The notes below the pieces were generated by a model. The model was not told the origin of the DNA. It searched no databases and saw nothing but the letters and a program-made list of their open reading frames with translations. Below, one piece after another: positions 1 through 11,539 of a DNA stretch of 64,000 bases. Each line of letters starts with the position of its first letter. Within the stretch, counting starts at the first letter, position 1. The DNA is from Sorex araneus. Taxonomy: Eukaryota > Chordata > Mammalia > Eulipotyphla > Soricidae. Location: contig NC_073305.1 of the NCBI RefSeq assembly GCF_027595985.1, positions 79,742,889 through 79,806,888 of the forward strand, given 5' to 3'. Both the position numbers and the translations under genes were made by a program.

Positions 1-150
1 TCACATCACCTCCCTGTCTCAGTTCCCTCATCTTTAAAATGGAGATTAAAAATACTCCTCTCTGAGACTGTATATAATAATGCATATAAATTCATGCTAG
101 GACAGTGTCTGGTACATAGAGAGCTCTCGGGTGATGATGATAGAGATAAA
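1..150 (+). repeat. MIR SINE
   Basis: Core words ctcagttccctcatctttaaaatgg and acagtgtctggtacatagag match MIR in forward orientation. Begins outside the window. Confidence 0.75.
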
Positions 151-205
151 GACAATAAGAACTGAAGAATTCAAACAATAGGATAGCTTCTTAAAAACTT
201 GTTTC

Positions 206-345
206 AGGGGCCAAAGAAGTAGGACAGTGAGTAAGGCCTTGCACACAGCCGAACTAGGTTCCATCCTCGACACTACATACGGTCCCCGAGTTCAGCCAAA
301 AGTAAGCACATAACCCAGAAAAAGTCCTGAGCGCCAAAAGCCAAA
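206..345 (+). repeat. Short-form SOR SINE, old
   Basis: Diverged copy with ggccaaagaagtaggacagt head, gttccatcctcgac in B-box position and a decayed body ending near gccaaaagg. Confidence 0.6.
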
Positions 346-544
346 AGGAAATAAATTTCAGATTCTCATTAAACATGAATATTCTGAGTATAATATAATG
401 ATTAATGGTATTTTAAAAATTCAGAAAAACAACATAAGCTGAAACATACTATACCTCGGTAGTATTTAAAAACAGAAAATCACTTACAATTTTTAATGCC
501 TTATATTTGAAAAGCATTTTACAATTTATAAAATACATTCACAT

Positions 545-697
545 AGGGACCAGAGAGATGGTACAGCAGGTAAGGCACTTGCCTTGCAAGTGGCTGACCT
601 GAATTCGATCTCCAGCACCCCATATGGTTCTAGAGTGATCCCTAAGTGCAGAGCACCTGAGCACCACGGGATGTGGTCCAAAACCCAAAAATAAGTA
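545..697 (+). repeat. Short-form SOR SINE
   Basis: Head gaccagagagatggtacagc, gaattcgatctcc box, then ccccatatggttctagagtg and an A-rich end. Confidence 0.8.
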
Positions 698-711
698 AAT
701 ATAAAGTTCAT

Positions 712-930
712 TAGCACTGTAGCACTGTCGTCCCGTTGTTCATCGATTTGCTCGAGCGGGCACCACTAAGGTCTCCATTGTGAGACTTGTTACTGTTTTT
801 GGCATATGGAATACGCCACAGGTGGCTTGCCAGGTTCTGCATGCAGGCGGGATACTCTCAGTAACTTGCCAGGCTCTCTGAAAGGGACAGAGGAAACAAA
901 CTCGGGTCGGCCGCGTGCAAGGCCGCGTGC
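712..930 (-). repeat. Long-form SOR SINE
   Basis: Reverse copy: cactgtcgtcccgttgttca, tttttggcatatgga, two gcttgccagg-type segments, then ctcgggtcggccgcgtgcaa. The head end is scrambled by a short duplication (gcaaggccgcgtgcaa). Confidence 0.85.
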
Positions 931-1467
931 AATTGCCAGTTTTAACTTTTGTAAGTACTATATACTGTAAGTCAGCATACTATTTTTTTATTCGTTGCCT
1001 TATATAACCATTACTATGTATTAACTATCAAACAGATCTCAATAACAGTAGAATTTAAAAAAACAAAAACAAAAATAGAAACCTGACAGTTCCATTCAAG
1101 GAAGTAAGAATTTATTAGTATCACCAATTAAGTGAGAATGATGTTTGGATAAATGACATATCAAATGACCACAACAATGCAGGTTCTCCCTTGGCAAGCC
1201 TATGTTTAAGTAAAGAAAGTGGTACAAATAGCTTAATAAGACACCGTTGCTGTGACTTATTGTATTTCCCTGAGAGAATTATCTTAAATAATGATGTCTG
1301 TTGTACTCGATTTGGTGTCACAAATTATACATAATTTTTGCAAATTTAAGGGCCAGTGATGGCTTAGACACAGTAAAATAAGACCAATTATGCATTCAGT
1401 TACTTGTGAAGAAAACAACTTATGTAGTTCTTTCTCATTTAAAGTTTCTGAGGTTCGATACTACAGA

Positions 1468-1622
1468 GGATCACTGAACACCAGTTTGAACTATGCGGGT
1501 CTCTTACACAAGGATTGTTTTTGATGTCAGATGATAGAAACCATTCATGGATTCAACCACTGCAAATGTTGGTTGGCTGAAATTCCAGGTGCAGAATCCA
1601 TAATTAAGAGGGCAAACTCCAA
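1468..1622. mobile_element. Tigger-like DNA transposon remnant
   Basis: gaactatgcgggtctcttac, catggattcaaccactgcaa and gttggctgaaattcc resemble Tigger/pogo-type ends. Short internally deleted copy; identification from memory of the family only. Confidence 0.45.
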
Positions 1623-1802
1623 ATCACTTAAATATCCTCTGATTTGAGTATCCTCCGATAATAGAATCCATCTCAAATGGTTCCAAAAAGGAATACTCCT
1701 CAACTACCAAGGAACCAACAGTAAAGTTTGGGTGAGCTGAAAGCACAGACCTCCATCTTAAAGAAATGCCCTTAAGTCCTATGCTGTTCAAGAGTCAATT
1801 AT

Positions 1803-1880
1803 AATTCCATTTTATTAATGAGGAAACTGAGGCTCAAAAAAGTTATGCCCGTAACTCAAAGCACAAAGAAAATAAGAAAA
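1803..1880 (-). repeat. MIR fragment
   Basis: atgaggaaactgaggctcaa is the reverse MIR core. Confidence 0.65.
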
Positions 1881-1959
1881 GTATTTTTAGAATTAGGTGT
1901 GTTTGGGGAGGGGGATTGTGGGGATGGCTCAGACAGAAGGGAATATTGGGTTTTCAGTC

Positions 1960-2101
1960 CAAACCCTGCAGTGTTCAAAGCTTACATAGGCTCTGTACTT
2001 AGGGGTCACTCCTGGTGAACCCTATATGGTGTCAGGGATGAAACCTAAGTCAGTCACATGCAAACCAAGTGATTTGATCCCCCACTACCTCTCCAGCCCC
2101 A
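1960..2101 (-). repeat. Short-form SOR SINE, old
   Basis: ggggtcactcctggtgaacc ... ctctccagcccc in reverse; body eroded. Confidence 0.7.
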
Positions 2102-2152
2102 ATAACTCTCTTTCCACCATTCCCCTAGGCAGCTTAAAATTTGTTTCTCTGT

Positions 2153-2294
2153 TTGAGACCACACCCAAAGTTAACGACTTATTCCTAGCTCACTCCTGGC
2201 AGGCTGGGGGTACCTTATAAGGTGCTGGAAACAGAACCTAGGTTAGCCACTTGCAAGTCAAGTAGATTACCCCAAACATACTATCTCTCCAGCC
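2153..2294 (-). repeat. Short-form SOR SINE, old
   Basis: Second reverse copy close behind the previous one: cacacccaaagttaacgact ... actatctctccagcc. Confidence 0.7.
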
Positions 2295-3384
2295 ACATAC
2301 AGCTTAAATTTTTTATCTCTCCCAGATCAATTAATGTTGGGTTACAACAACTTTTAAATTTGTATTACAGTTTAGGTAATGTGGTTATAATGTAAACGAT
2401 TATAGGATTAATGTACAAAGTTTATGCACATCACCACACAAGTGCCCATGAACCTTTACAGGCAGTCAACAATGATTCCTCTTCTTTTTTTAAGCAACAA
2501 AAACAGACCAAGACTTCTACCCAGACATATGAGAAAAGCAAAATTTTAAATTACCAGTGACTTTAAAGGACAGATCCCTTTACATACTTAATCCAGAATT
2601 CTCATCTATTATCTACATATGCAAAAACTTATGCTGGGACAAAGAGGTTCTAATCCATAAATGTCCCATAAAAGGTGAAATACACAGTCACCCTACCCAA
2701 GTCTGCATTGGGATATTTTCCCAACACTCTAAATTCATGAGATTTTAGTTTCTGTTCTAGATCTAACAATCATCTTCAGTCTTGAGAGCAAGGACACCAT
2801 TTTACAGATAGAAGTCTAGAGTCAAGAGAGCTATTTATATAGCTTTTATTGTCAACGTTGTATTTATAAATATCTGCCTGAAACAGAAGGTGATCCTGTA
2901 AAAATATCACCAAATTTCAGACTACTTCAAAACTTTTGAATGATAACCACTAAACTACTTCCCAAATACCCCTAAGGTTACTAAGATAATTCATTAAATT
3001 GATGTATTTTACAAAGTCTGAGAAGCACCATTTTTCAATGGAAAAACTTTCAGGAAGAAAATAACTAATAAATTTACCCTAAGAAGCAAAATAGTTAAAG
3101 ATAGTAGAAATTCATGATAAAAATGCGGTACACTAAGGAGTAAAGGAAACTCCAGTGAATATTGTGTTAAGGCTCTCTAACTCAATCTGGCATTAGCTGT
3201 AAAACCTAGGAGTCAAAAGAATGCTTTAATTTGTCAAGCTGTAAATAACGATTAACAGACCCATGCTTTGAACTATCGTATTTGAATGAAAGGCATTATT
3301 TAAATGTAATTGTGATTCCCTAAGGCAATAAATGTTCCAAGTCTTTACATCTCTGAATTATAACTCCATGAAGAACTGTATGGA
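2295..3384. other. Unassigned AT-rich intronic DNA
   Basis: No gene or recognisable repeat; short ORFs only. Confidence 0.5.
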
Positions 3385-3550
3385 TGGGGGCTCAAGACAG
3401 TTCAGTGGGTAGGACACTTGCTTTGCACCCTGCTGACTAGGATCAATCCCCGGCATCCCATGCAGTCACCAAGTAATGCTTGAAATGACCCCTAAGCACA
3501 AAGTCAGGAGCAAGCCCTAAGCACTGTGGGGTTTGATCCAAAAGTCAAAA
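3385..3550 (+). repeat. Short-form SOR SINE
   Basis: gggctcaagacagttcagtg head, ggatcaatccccgg box, aaaagtcaaaaagtaaataa tail. Confidence 0.75.
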
Positions 3551-3709
3551 AGTAAATAAATAAACTGGATGATATCTCAAAGTCCAGATTCTAGACCCAT
3601 GCTATCCAGTATGATAGCCACTAGTCAGATGTTGATAATTATATTTAAATTAAGACAAATGAAATTTAAAATTAAGTTCTTCCACTGCATCAACCTCATC
3701 TCAAATACT

Positions 3710-3883
3710 TTTTTTTTTCTTTTTGGGTCACACCTGGCGATGCACAGGGGTTACTCCTGGTTCTGCACTCAGGAATTACTCCTGGCGGTGCTCAGGGGAC
3801 CATACGGGATGCTGGGAATCAAACCTGGTTTGGATGAGTGCAAGGCAAAAACGCTCTACCCGCTGTGCTATCACTCCAGCCCC
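3710..3883 (-). repeat. Short-form SOR SINE, young
   Basis: Nearly intact reverse copy from poly-T and ctttttgggtcacacctggc to tatcactccagcccc; ctcaaatact-type sequence occurs on both sides as a likely target duplication. Confidence 0.9.
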
Positions 3884-4365
3884 TCAAATACTCTTGAGCT
3901 CTGTGATTATAGTATTGAAACACTACAGAACATTTCCACTAGGAAAGAAATTTCTTGGCCTAGTATGCCTGAATCTTGAATATACCCAGAGAGACCTTAG
4001 CAATAGCAAGATAAAGTGCTCTGTATTTTTGCAAATCCCTTTCAGGAACTGCTCCTCCCCTGTCAAACTGGAGCTCTCTGAAACACCCAACAGAAATTCC
4101 ATGAAAGTAAAACTCTCAATTCCACTTCCAAAGTTCTACCCTTCATATATTTTGACACTACTTCCTCTCCTCCCCAATTAACGGTGCACTTATTTCGAAC
4201 AACACTAGAATTTACATTTAAATTAATAGCATACGGGCAGGGTCATTTGAATATTATTAAATACTACTTAATATAAATACTCTCAATTGTCAGACCAAGT
4301 GTCCTAATTTTGGGCAGGTGGGGCTGAGCGGATGTGGGGGGGTAAAAGGGGGGTTTATCGAAACA

Positions 4366-4508
4366 CACCAAGTGGTGCTCAGGGCTTATTCCTGGCGCTG
4401 TGCTCAAAGATCACTCCTGAGGGGGTGCTGGGGAAAGGCTGACAGAATCCGAGTCAGCGAGTGCAAGGCAAGCGCCTCACCCGCTGAGGTACTATCTTGC
4501 CGGTCCCT
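4366..4508 (-). repeat. Short-form SOR SINE, old
   Basis: ccaagtggtgctcagggctt ... gcgagtgcaaggcaagcgcc; first of three decayed reverse copies in a row before the CpG island. Confidence 0.7.
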
Positions 4509-4524
4509 GATTGTCCTGATTTGG

Positions 4525-4668
4525 GGGGCTACACCCAGTTCCAGGTGCCGGGGAACCGTGCTGGGCTCGGGAATTCAAATGCTCAAGAATCGCTGCTGGT
4601 GGTCCCAGGGCTTTCCAGGGTGGGCTGCAATGCAAGAGCAAGCTAAGCCCTGTGCTATCTCTCGGGGC
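4525..4668 (-). repeat. Short-form SOR SINE, old
   Basis: ggctacacccagttccaggt ... gtgctatctctcggggcc; strongly diverged. Confidence 0.6.
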
Positions 4669-4699
4669 CTTCCTGTTTGGTTATGACTGGGGCGTGGGG

Positions 4700-4838
4700 G
4701 TGGGGGCACGAATTACTCGAGGCTTTGCGTTCAGGGATCACACCTGGTGGACTTCAGGGGACGTACATGGTGCAAGGGATGGAACCTGGGTCGGCCGCGA
4801 GCAAGGCAAACAGACGCCCTCCCCACAGTGCCACTCTG
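4700..4838 (-). repeat. Short-form SOR SINE, old
   Basis: gttcagggatcacacctggt ... gggtcggccgcgagcaaggc; the last repeat before the candidate SUPT3H promoter. Confidence 0.7.
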
Positions 4839-5674
4839 ATTTTTCTCCTTCTAACTTAGACACAAGGTCAATCATTCTTCAGCCTTTCGACCTGAGGCTT
4901 CTCAGCTTGGGAGACCAAAACCAACACACACGGACTGAGCAGGGCCTGACGGGCTCGCACTGAACCTGCACAGTCTCGTTGGATATCCCCAACTCTAAAC
5001 TCGCAGACACTGACCAAGCGCACGGACGCTGGCGCGGGGCATCCCTGCCGGGCGGGGACCTCGCCCCCCACCCTCGCCCCGTCCCGCGGCCCGAACGCGT
5101 CCGTTAGACGCCGCCTTCCGCGCCGCCCGCCGAGCAACAAGTAGTTGCCTTCAGGCGTCTTCCCTCCAAAAAACTAGTCCAGGGCACTGGGCAGGAAAGC
5201 CCGGGACGCTCCCGGCGGAGCCCACGCGCCCCCCACGCCCACCCCGCCCGACGGGGGGGAGGAGTCAAGCGCCGACTCCAGCCCCGGCCGCCCAGCGATG
5301 GCTCCGCGCCGAGCCAGCGCCTCGCACGACCATCCTCCGCCCTCAGGTCTCCCGCCGCGCGCACGCCAATTACTCCCCCGCGGCCGCCCGGGGCGGGGCG
5401 GGCGCTGGGACCCAGAGGCGCGCGGCTCGCGCGACGGCGCGTCCCTCCCGCCCCCGCGCCTTCTCCCGCGCCCGCCTCCCGCCTCGGCCCCCTCAGCCCC
5501 TACAACCTCTGCTTTAAGGACACTTGTAGGCACGGCTGCGCGTCCCGCGTGGAGAATTGTGTGGGAAGAGACGGTGCGGTGTCTGCTGCTGCGGCCGCGC
5601 TTGGAAAGGGGCGGGTGAGGGGGGGCTAGAGTGTAGAGAAGGGAAAAGGTGGCGGGGCCGAAGGGGGGAGAACG

Positions 5675-5685
5675 CAAGATGGCGG
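5675..5685 (+). promoter_or_regulatory. YY1-type motif CAAGATGGCGG
   Basis: The motif matches the AAGATGGCGGC class that commonly sits just downstream of start sites in CpG-island promoters, usually in the direction of transcription. Here it points rightward, opposite to expected SUPT3H transcription. Confidence 0.6.
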
Positions 5686-5766
5686 GAGGCCGCTCTGTGG
5701 GGCGGGGGCTGTGGAGACGGAGAAGCGAGCGCCCCGCACGCCCCCGCCGCCGGCGGCGCGGAGCCC

Positions 5767-5776
5767 GCGCATGCGC
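5767..5776. promoter_or_regulatory. NRF1 palindrome GCGCATGCGC
   Basis: Perfect palindromic NRF1 core, about 90 bp from the YY1-type motif, typical of housekeeping CpG promoters. Confidence 0.7.
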
Positions 5777-5984
5777 GCTCGACCAGGTGGCCCGCAGGGG
5801 CCTCGCGCTCGATCCACTTCCGCCACGCTACCCGGGGGCGGGGCCTCGGAGAGCGCGGCCCGGCCCGGTGCCCAGACGGCGCCTCGCCACCAGTGGGGCG
5901 GGGGGTGTCCAGAGCCAGAGGCTGGGGCTCGCCTTCCTTGTGAATGGGGGTTTTTTTGTTGTTTTTGCTTTTGTTTTTTTCTGA

Positions 5985-6480
5985 GGGTTAGGTGGCCGTC
6001 GCTGGAAATTTGCTGAGATTTGTTGCGACTGCTTGGCCGATCTGAGCTTCTCTTCCTGAGTGGGGGTGCACCGGGATCCCTATTAGCAGAATTGTGTACT
6101 TAGGACGAGGAAGCGTCTTGAAGATCAGCTTTCCCTGTGCATGTGGATCCCTTCCTGCAAGACTGAAACACCAGCTCCTCCGAGGCAGCCGTCCTCCCCC
6201 CGCACCCCCACACACACCCCTTGCACCCCTTGTCACACACACACACCTTGTCTCTGGGAGATGATGAGTCGCCATAAATCTCTGTTTTTTTCCATTGCAT
6301 TTTACTGCACTTAAGCCTTACTATCAATTTTTTTTTTTAATGATTGAACTTTTCCAAGACTTTTTAGTGCTTATTTTCCCCTGGGATTCTGCCTTTCCTG
6401 ATGCATTTTAAAACTCTCACACGCCCACTATTAAACTGTGAATCCTGACTTTGATAAAGATGTGATTCTTTGAATAATGC
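5985..6480. other. Transition from CpG island to intron
   Basis: No repeat or gene assigned. A C-rich/CA-rich stretch lies at 6195-6246. Confidence 0.4.
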
Positions 6481-6483
6481 AGT

Positions 6484-6575
6484 TATGGACCATGGATTTG
6501 GTTCAGTGGTTAAGTGCATGCCTTCCATGCATGAGAGATCAGAGTTTGATCTCTGCACAAAAATAAAAGATAATG
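6484..6575 (+). repeat. tRNA-like SINE of another family
   Basis: ggttcagtggttaagtgcat and gagtttgatctctgcac look like A and B boxes, but the body differs from the SOR type; short A-rich tail. Not a functional tRNA. Confidence 0.45.
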
Positions 6576-6667
6576 CAGTTTACGTAAGAGGATATGAACT
6601 ATTTAAAATCATTTCATATGTGTATAAAATACATGTGTACAACTATAAATATGTATGTATATATTTT

Positions 6668-6765
6668 TTAATTGTAGGAACTGGTCCTGGGAGATCAATT
6701 AAGGGCCAAAACATGCAAGACGTGTGCTCTACCAACTTGAGTATTAGCCCTGGCCTCATATTTTT
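6668..6765 (-). repeat. Decayed tRNA-like SINE
   Basis: tgctctaccaacttgagtat and gatcaattaaggg look like reverse tRNA-type boxes, perhaps the same family as 6484. Confidence 0.3.
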
Positions 6766-6779
6766 ATCATTTTAAACTG

Positions 6780-7325
6780 CTTAGGCTAGAAAACTGGATT
6801 ACTCATGCTACATCTACTTCCTATCAAATATATACAATATTTCATAGGGATTGAACTTCTAAAGTCATGTCTAAGTATTACGGTTTAGTTAATTTCTTGC
6901 CTATTAACATTTGCATTCTGAAATAATCCCCCCTTTTATTTGCTTTTATTGTTTAAAATAGCAACTTATTTATTCCCCCCCCCCCCGGGATTTAACTTGA
7001 ATCTTGCTAATTTTGTTTAGCTCTCTTTAATCTCTTCATCAATTTTAGCCAAATACTTAAACTTCCAAATAATATATTTAGGATGTAAAATGTAAATCAG
7101 ATTTAATTCAATGCTAAATAAAGGGTAGAGTATAAAAGAATAATGAATAAGTGCAATAATTTTCTATAAAGACAAACTGATTTTTTAAACACCTAATAGT
7201 TGAAAAGCCCTTTTAAATAGATAATATGGAAAAGTAAGAGAAAATAAACATCACATCTAAAGAAATATTTCAGTGAAAATTACGTTCAGTTGATGTTAGT
7301 TGATACTAGTTCTTGTAAGGGAGTT
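6780..7325. other. AT-rich intronic DNA
   Basis: No gene seen; contains a C12 run near 6976. Confidence 0.4.
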
Positions 7326-7339
7326 TTGCCTGCATTACT

Positions 7340-7522
7340 TTTTTTTTTTTTTTTTTTGCTTTTTGGGTCACACCTGGCGATGCACAGGGGTCACTCCTGG
7401 CTCATGCACTCAGGAATCACCCCTGACGGTGCTCAGGGGACCATATGGGATGCTGGGATTCGAACCCGGGTTGGCCGTGTGCAAGGCAAACGCCCTACCC
7501 ACTGTGCTATCGCTCCAGCCCC
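7340..7522 (-). repeat. Short-form SOR SINE, young, with target duplication
   Basis: Full reverse copy with poly-T; ttgcctgcattact is repeated exactly at 7326-7339 and 7523-7536. Confidence 0.95.
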
Positions 7523-7815
7523 TTGCCTGCATTACTTGATTTAACCTAGTTTTTCAGAAATGAACCCAGATCTTGGTCTTAGACCACTGTGTCTAACTTA
7601 CATGTAATCACTCCCAACAGGAGATAGTGAAATTAAACCATGGGAAAAGGAAATTGTTAAACAAGGCACACTAGGAAGATTAAAATTTCACTCTGAAAAA
7701 AAAATTCACTCTGAAGAAGTTGTGAATTGTGCTGCTGGCAGCAGTCTTCACTTTGAAGTCACAGTTATTCAGTGATCTTGCCTCCTAGAATCTATTAACA
7801 TTAAAACATTATTAG

Positions 7816-7996
7816 GGGGGCCGGAGTGATAGCACAGCGGGTAGGGTGTTTGCCTTGCATGCGGCCGACCTGGGTTCGATCCCCGGCATCCCATATGGTC
7901 CCCCAAGCACTGCCAGGAGTAATTCCTGAGTGCAAAGCCAGGAGTAACCCCTGAGCATCGCTGGGTGTGACCCAAAAAGCAAAAAAAAAAAAAAAC
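7816..7996 (+). repeat. Short-form SOR SINE, young, with target duplication
   Basis: Complete from gggccggagtgatagcacag to poly-A; aaaacattattag flanks both ends. Confidence 0.95.
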
Positions 7997-8351
7997 AAAA
8001 CATTATTAGGAACTGATTTAGCCATAATCTTGTATGTAGTTTGGGCCACTGCTGTATTTTTGGAAAGAGTCAAAACTAATTTCCACGAGAGACTATCAGA
8101 TATTCTAAGTGCTGTTATCTTAATTATAACAAATCTAAACCAATGAAACTATTCCTGAAATTAAGACATTAGCAACTTACCTCTCAGGAAATATATTATT
8201 TCAAAGCATGTAGAGAAAACACACAAGAAGACCAAGTGAACTGAAAAATATATCCATCCCCTGAACAAAGCTGTTAAAAGAAACACAAAATATTGTTCTT
8301 TGTAGACATGTATTCCTCTGGCATGAAAAGGTTCATATAGATTTAGGAGGC

Positions 8352-8508
8352 AGGTCATACCCAGCAGTGCTTAGGACTTATTTCCAGGTCTGCGCTTAGG
8401 GATCACTCCTGGCAGACTCAGGGATCGTAGGGGAGGCCAGCGATTGAACCCATGTTGGCTGAATGGAAGGCAAACACCATATGAACTGTACTATGAATTC
8501 TGGCTCCT
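8352..8508 (-). repeat. Short-form SOR SINE, old
   Basis: gtcatacccagcagtgctta ... actatgaattctggctcc. Confidence 0.75.
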
Positions 8509-8511
8509 CAT

Positions 8512-8760
8512 AGCACTGTAGCACTGTCGTCCCATTGTTAATCGATTTCCTCGAGCAGGCACCAACAACGTCTCCATTGTGAAACTTGTTGCTACTGTTT
8601 TTGGCATATCAAATACACCACGGGTAGCTTGCCAGGCTCTGCCATGCAGGTGGGATACTCTCGGTAGCTTGCCGGGCTCTCTGAGAGGAGCGGAGGAATT
8701 GAACCGGGGTTGGCTGCGTGCAAAGCAAATGCCCTACCCACTGTGCTATCACTCCAGCCC
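8512..8760 (-). repeat. Long-form SOR SINE, complete
   Basis: Reverse copy from agcactgtcgtcccattgtt to gtgctatcactccagccc, inserted in the end of the preceding SINE; ctcctcatag and cccctcatatag flank it as an imperfect target duplication. Confidence 0.92.
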
Positions 8761-9164
8761 TGGCCCCTCATATAGACCAAAAAGAAAGAGTACATATGTA
8801 AGACTGCCTCTTGATAGCTAGAAGTTACAATCTACTGTAATAAGGAGCTCTCATTCTTCAAACAATAGCAGAATTCGTAGAGTCGTCTTTGTGATGAAGT
8901 TTCTTCACTGGTAGATGACTTAATGTGACTCACTTTTTAAGTTTCTTTTTTCTTTTTCTTATTTATCAATTATTATATCTTTTTCTGTGTTTATATTGTA
9001 TTTCTAAAGCTTAAATATCATAGAAACAAACTAGTCCATATTGCTTAAATCATGTATAACAGTTGTTGCTACATTCCATTAATTTCCTGGTACTAAGAAT
9101 TGTTCTTCAATTGTACTATCAAAAGTACTTTATCTTTAGAACAAGTTATTCTGCATTACTAAAG

Positions 9165-9265
9165 GATTACTCACCTCTGTGATACTTGAACAACTGATTT
9201 CACATCATTGGGCCTCAGTTTTCACATATGTAAAAATGAAGTCATCAAATAAACTTAAAACCTGG
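9165..9265 (+). repeat. MIR fragment
   Basis: acaactgatttcacatcatt and ggcctcagttttcacatatg match MIR. Confidence 0.6.
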
Positions 9266-9303
9266 CAACCCTCAATTTCCTTTCAGTTTTTAAATAGGAA
9301 TAA

Positions 9304-9470
9304 CCAGGGCCAAAGTACAGTGAGTAGAATGTTTGCCATGCACAGGGCCAATCCAAGTTCAATTTCCCAGCACCCCAAAGGGTGCCCTAAGCCCTGCCAG
9401 GAGTGATCTCTAAATATAGAGCCAGGAATAAGCGGATTACTGCTTGGTGTGTCCCCAAAACATAAATAAA
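9304..9470 (+). repeat. Short-form SOR SINE
   Basis: ccagggccaaagtacagtga head, aagttcaatttcccagcacc box, cataaataaa tail. Confidence 0.75.
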
Positions 9471-9477
9471 TGTTGCA

Positions 9478-9616
9478 ATATTGTGCAAGAGATAACTCAG
9501 CTAGAGTATGTGTATTGCATATTCGAGATCCAGGTTTGATACTGGCACCAAATAGTCCCTTGAGCACCACCAGGAGTAGCCCTAAGCACCACCAGATATG
9601 GTTCAAAAAAAAAAAG
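9478..9616 (+). repeat. Short-form SOR SINE, old
   Basis: gcaagagataactcagctag head, ccaggtttgatactggcacc box, A11 tail. Confidence 0.7.
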
Positions 9617-9889
9617 AATGTCATTACTATTCAATTTAAAGATTATAGAACAGATCCATTCACATAGGAATCTCTGATTAGAGATTTAGCATACCAAGAT
9701 TTCATTAAATTGTGTCAGCTGAAAATATTGTGCTTTTTAGATTCAAAAGTAGAAGAGATCAAAATCAGTTTCAAAGTGATCCCTAAATTCTGTAGACTCC
9801 TGGAAATTCAGTCATTCACAATAATGGAAACAAACACCTTCATTCTTCTCTAAAAGATAAAGTTTATTTGCTAAGTATGAGTGGTGGGT

Positions 9890-9990
9890 GCTATTTATTT
9901 TATTCATTCATTGGATATTTATGAGAGACATAGTATTTTTCTAAGAGATGCAAATAGGCGCTGAGACAACAAAGTGATACCATCATCAAA
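9890..9990 (-). repeat. L2 3' end fragment
   Basis: ttattcattcattggatatt followed by ggcgctgagacaacaaagtg matches the reversed L2 terminus. Confidence 0.5.
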
Positions 9991-10065
9991 TATATATTAT
10001 TGTAAGAGGGGCTAGATGATAAACAGGAAAAACTTTATGTAGCATGTTAAAAGAATATAATTGTT

Positions 10066-10249
10066 GGGAACTGGAGCAATAGTACAGCCAGTAAGGTGTT
10101 TGCCTTGCTTGCAAACTGGATTTGATCTTCAGCATCCCATATGGTCCTCTGAGCACCACCATGAGTGATTCCTAAATGTAAAGCCAGGAGTAATATCCCC
10201 TGAGCATTGCTGAGTGTGGCCCAAAAAAATAAAAAAATAAAATAAAATG
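10066..10249 (+). repeat. Short-form SOR SINE
   Basis: aactggagcaatagtacagc head, tggatttgatcttcagc box, long AAAAT tail. Confidence 0.8.
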
Positions 10250-10369
10250 AAAGCTCAACTTGATTGTGACAGGGGAAAGTTTTCACAGGGCTGGAAAAGA
10301 ATATGTAACAAGATAATTGGTAGATAATTGACTTGATGTCATTTAAATTTTTAAGTGACCTGGTGCCAG

Positions 10370-10670
10370 AGTGCTACTATCCCACCATCACAATCAGAGC
10401 TGTAGATATAGATCTCAGAGCTTGTTTTCATTGACCATTGTCTGTTTCCTTGCTATATTTCTTTAAACTCCACTTACAAGCGAGATCATCTGGTTTTTGT
10501 CTACCTCTTTCTGACTCAGTTCACTTCAGAGTGACACTTTCTAGATCCTTCCAGTCTAGAAAACTGCAAGATTTCATCTTTTATTTTTTGTATAAATGGA
10601 CAGTATTTCATTTTTATAAATATACCCCACACTTTCTTTATTCACTCATCTGTTGCTGGACACTTGTCAA
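10370..10670 (-). mobile_element. Old L1 ORF2/3' fragment, antisense
   Basis: gacagtatttcatttttata, acactttctttattcactca and ctgttgctggacacttg follow the L1 3' region read in reverse; no intact frame. Confidence 0.6.
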
Positions 10671-10714
10671 CTAAAGAAATTTCTATAAATGGTGAGCTAA
10701 TATTCTGATACTCC

Positions 10715-11225
10715 TCACCTGTTTTGAACTTCAGCTAAGGCTAAATTTGTGAATATTGTGAATGAGCTACCAACTGCCTTTATTCTACAAAAATCCAATA
10801 TGACAGTGTTTTGTAGATTTCACCCAATAGCATTTTTACAAAGCTCATTGTGGCAACAGCAAGTCTTACTAATGTTTTGAGATGATAAAACACAAAAGTA
10901 AAGACTTTCTGTGTCTACTCCATTTGAGTCCACTCTCCTCCTCCCCTAAATTCATGTTTATTTTGAGTACTGAGTAGTTTGGTTATCATTTTTTATTTTC
11001 TTAGATCCAAACAGTCACAGTCTGTGAAGGCTTCCTGGCAACGCCAGCAGCTTATTAATGTATTATCTAAAACAATTTGGAGAACATTCCCTTCTAACGT
11101 ATCAGCTGTAGTGTATAATTTTCCCTCTCAATGTGTAGATTATAGAATAAACATGATGTAGGGAGTAGTCATTTGAGGGCACTAAGTGTTGACTGGCTCA
11201 AAAAAAAAAGGTGTCAAGGGAGACA
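10715..11225. other. Unassigned intronic DNA
   Basis: No repeat or gene recognised. Confidence 0.4.
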
Positions 11226-11227
11226 AA

Positions 11228-11372
11228 CCCTCTGACCTCAGCTGTCTCATCTGTACATTGAGGGAGACAAATTGTGAAGTCTTGTGATAAGAATGACATG
11301 AGAATATAGGTAAAGTGCTTGGCCCATAGTAAGCCTTTAATAATGTTGTTTTCATTATTGACATTATTATGT
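11228..11372 (+). repeat. MIR SINE
   Basis: cctcagctgtctcatctgta and gtgcttggcccatagtaagc are MIR words. Confidence 0.7.
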
Positions 11373-11539
11373 GGAGAACATGACTTCAACAGCTCAGTCT
11401 GGAAAAGTGAGTAATAGTTTCACAAAATGGGGAAGCATAATTAGGAAGCAGGAATAGCATGAGCAAAGCCAATGTCTGAGGGACTGCAAACTGGCCAGCA
11501 CCATGGAATCACCAGGTCTGAAGAGAAGTCAGAAACTTA

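Larger units (their letters stand above)
4950..5960 (-). promoter_or_regulatory. SUPT3H: CpG island, candidate SUPT3H promoter and first exon
   Basis: This is about 1 kb of very GC- and CpG-rich unique sequence with GC boxes (for example 5390-5404, 5834-5844), an NRF1 palindrome GCGCATGCGC at 5767-5776, a YY1-type CAAGATGGCGG at 5675-5685 and a CCAAT at 5366-5370. In human, SUPT3H (SPT3 homologue, SAGA/STAGA subunit) initiates on the strand opposite RUNX2 between its two promoters, at a distance similar to the roughly 51 kb seen here. The assignment rests on synteny plus promoter motifs. No SUPT3H coding exon is visible and the first-exon donor cannot be chosen, so gene identity and strand are inferred. 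Bidirectional activity is possible. Confidence 0.6.

Noticed and set aside
1121..1321. Minus-strand ORF in the region expected to be SUPT3H intron 1
   Set aside because: No resemblance to SPT3 and no splice sites; random open frame.
3723..3880. Recurrent frames with HTWRCTGVTPGSALRNYSW-like sequence at many places
   Set aside because: Reverse-strand translation of SOR SINEs; the repetition is due to the repeat, not a gene family.
5174..5984. Overlapping Arg/Pro/Gly-rich ORFs on both strands at the 5 kb CpG island
   Set aside because: Open by GC composition; no conserved domain or splice logic.
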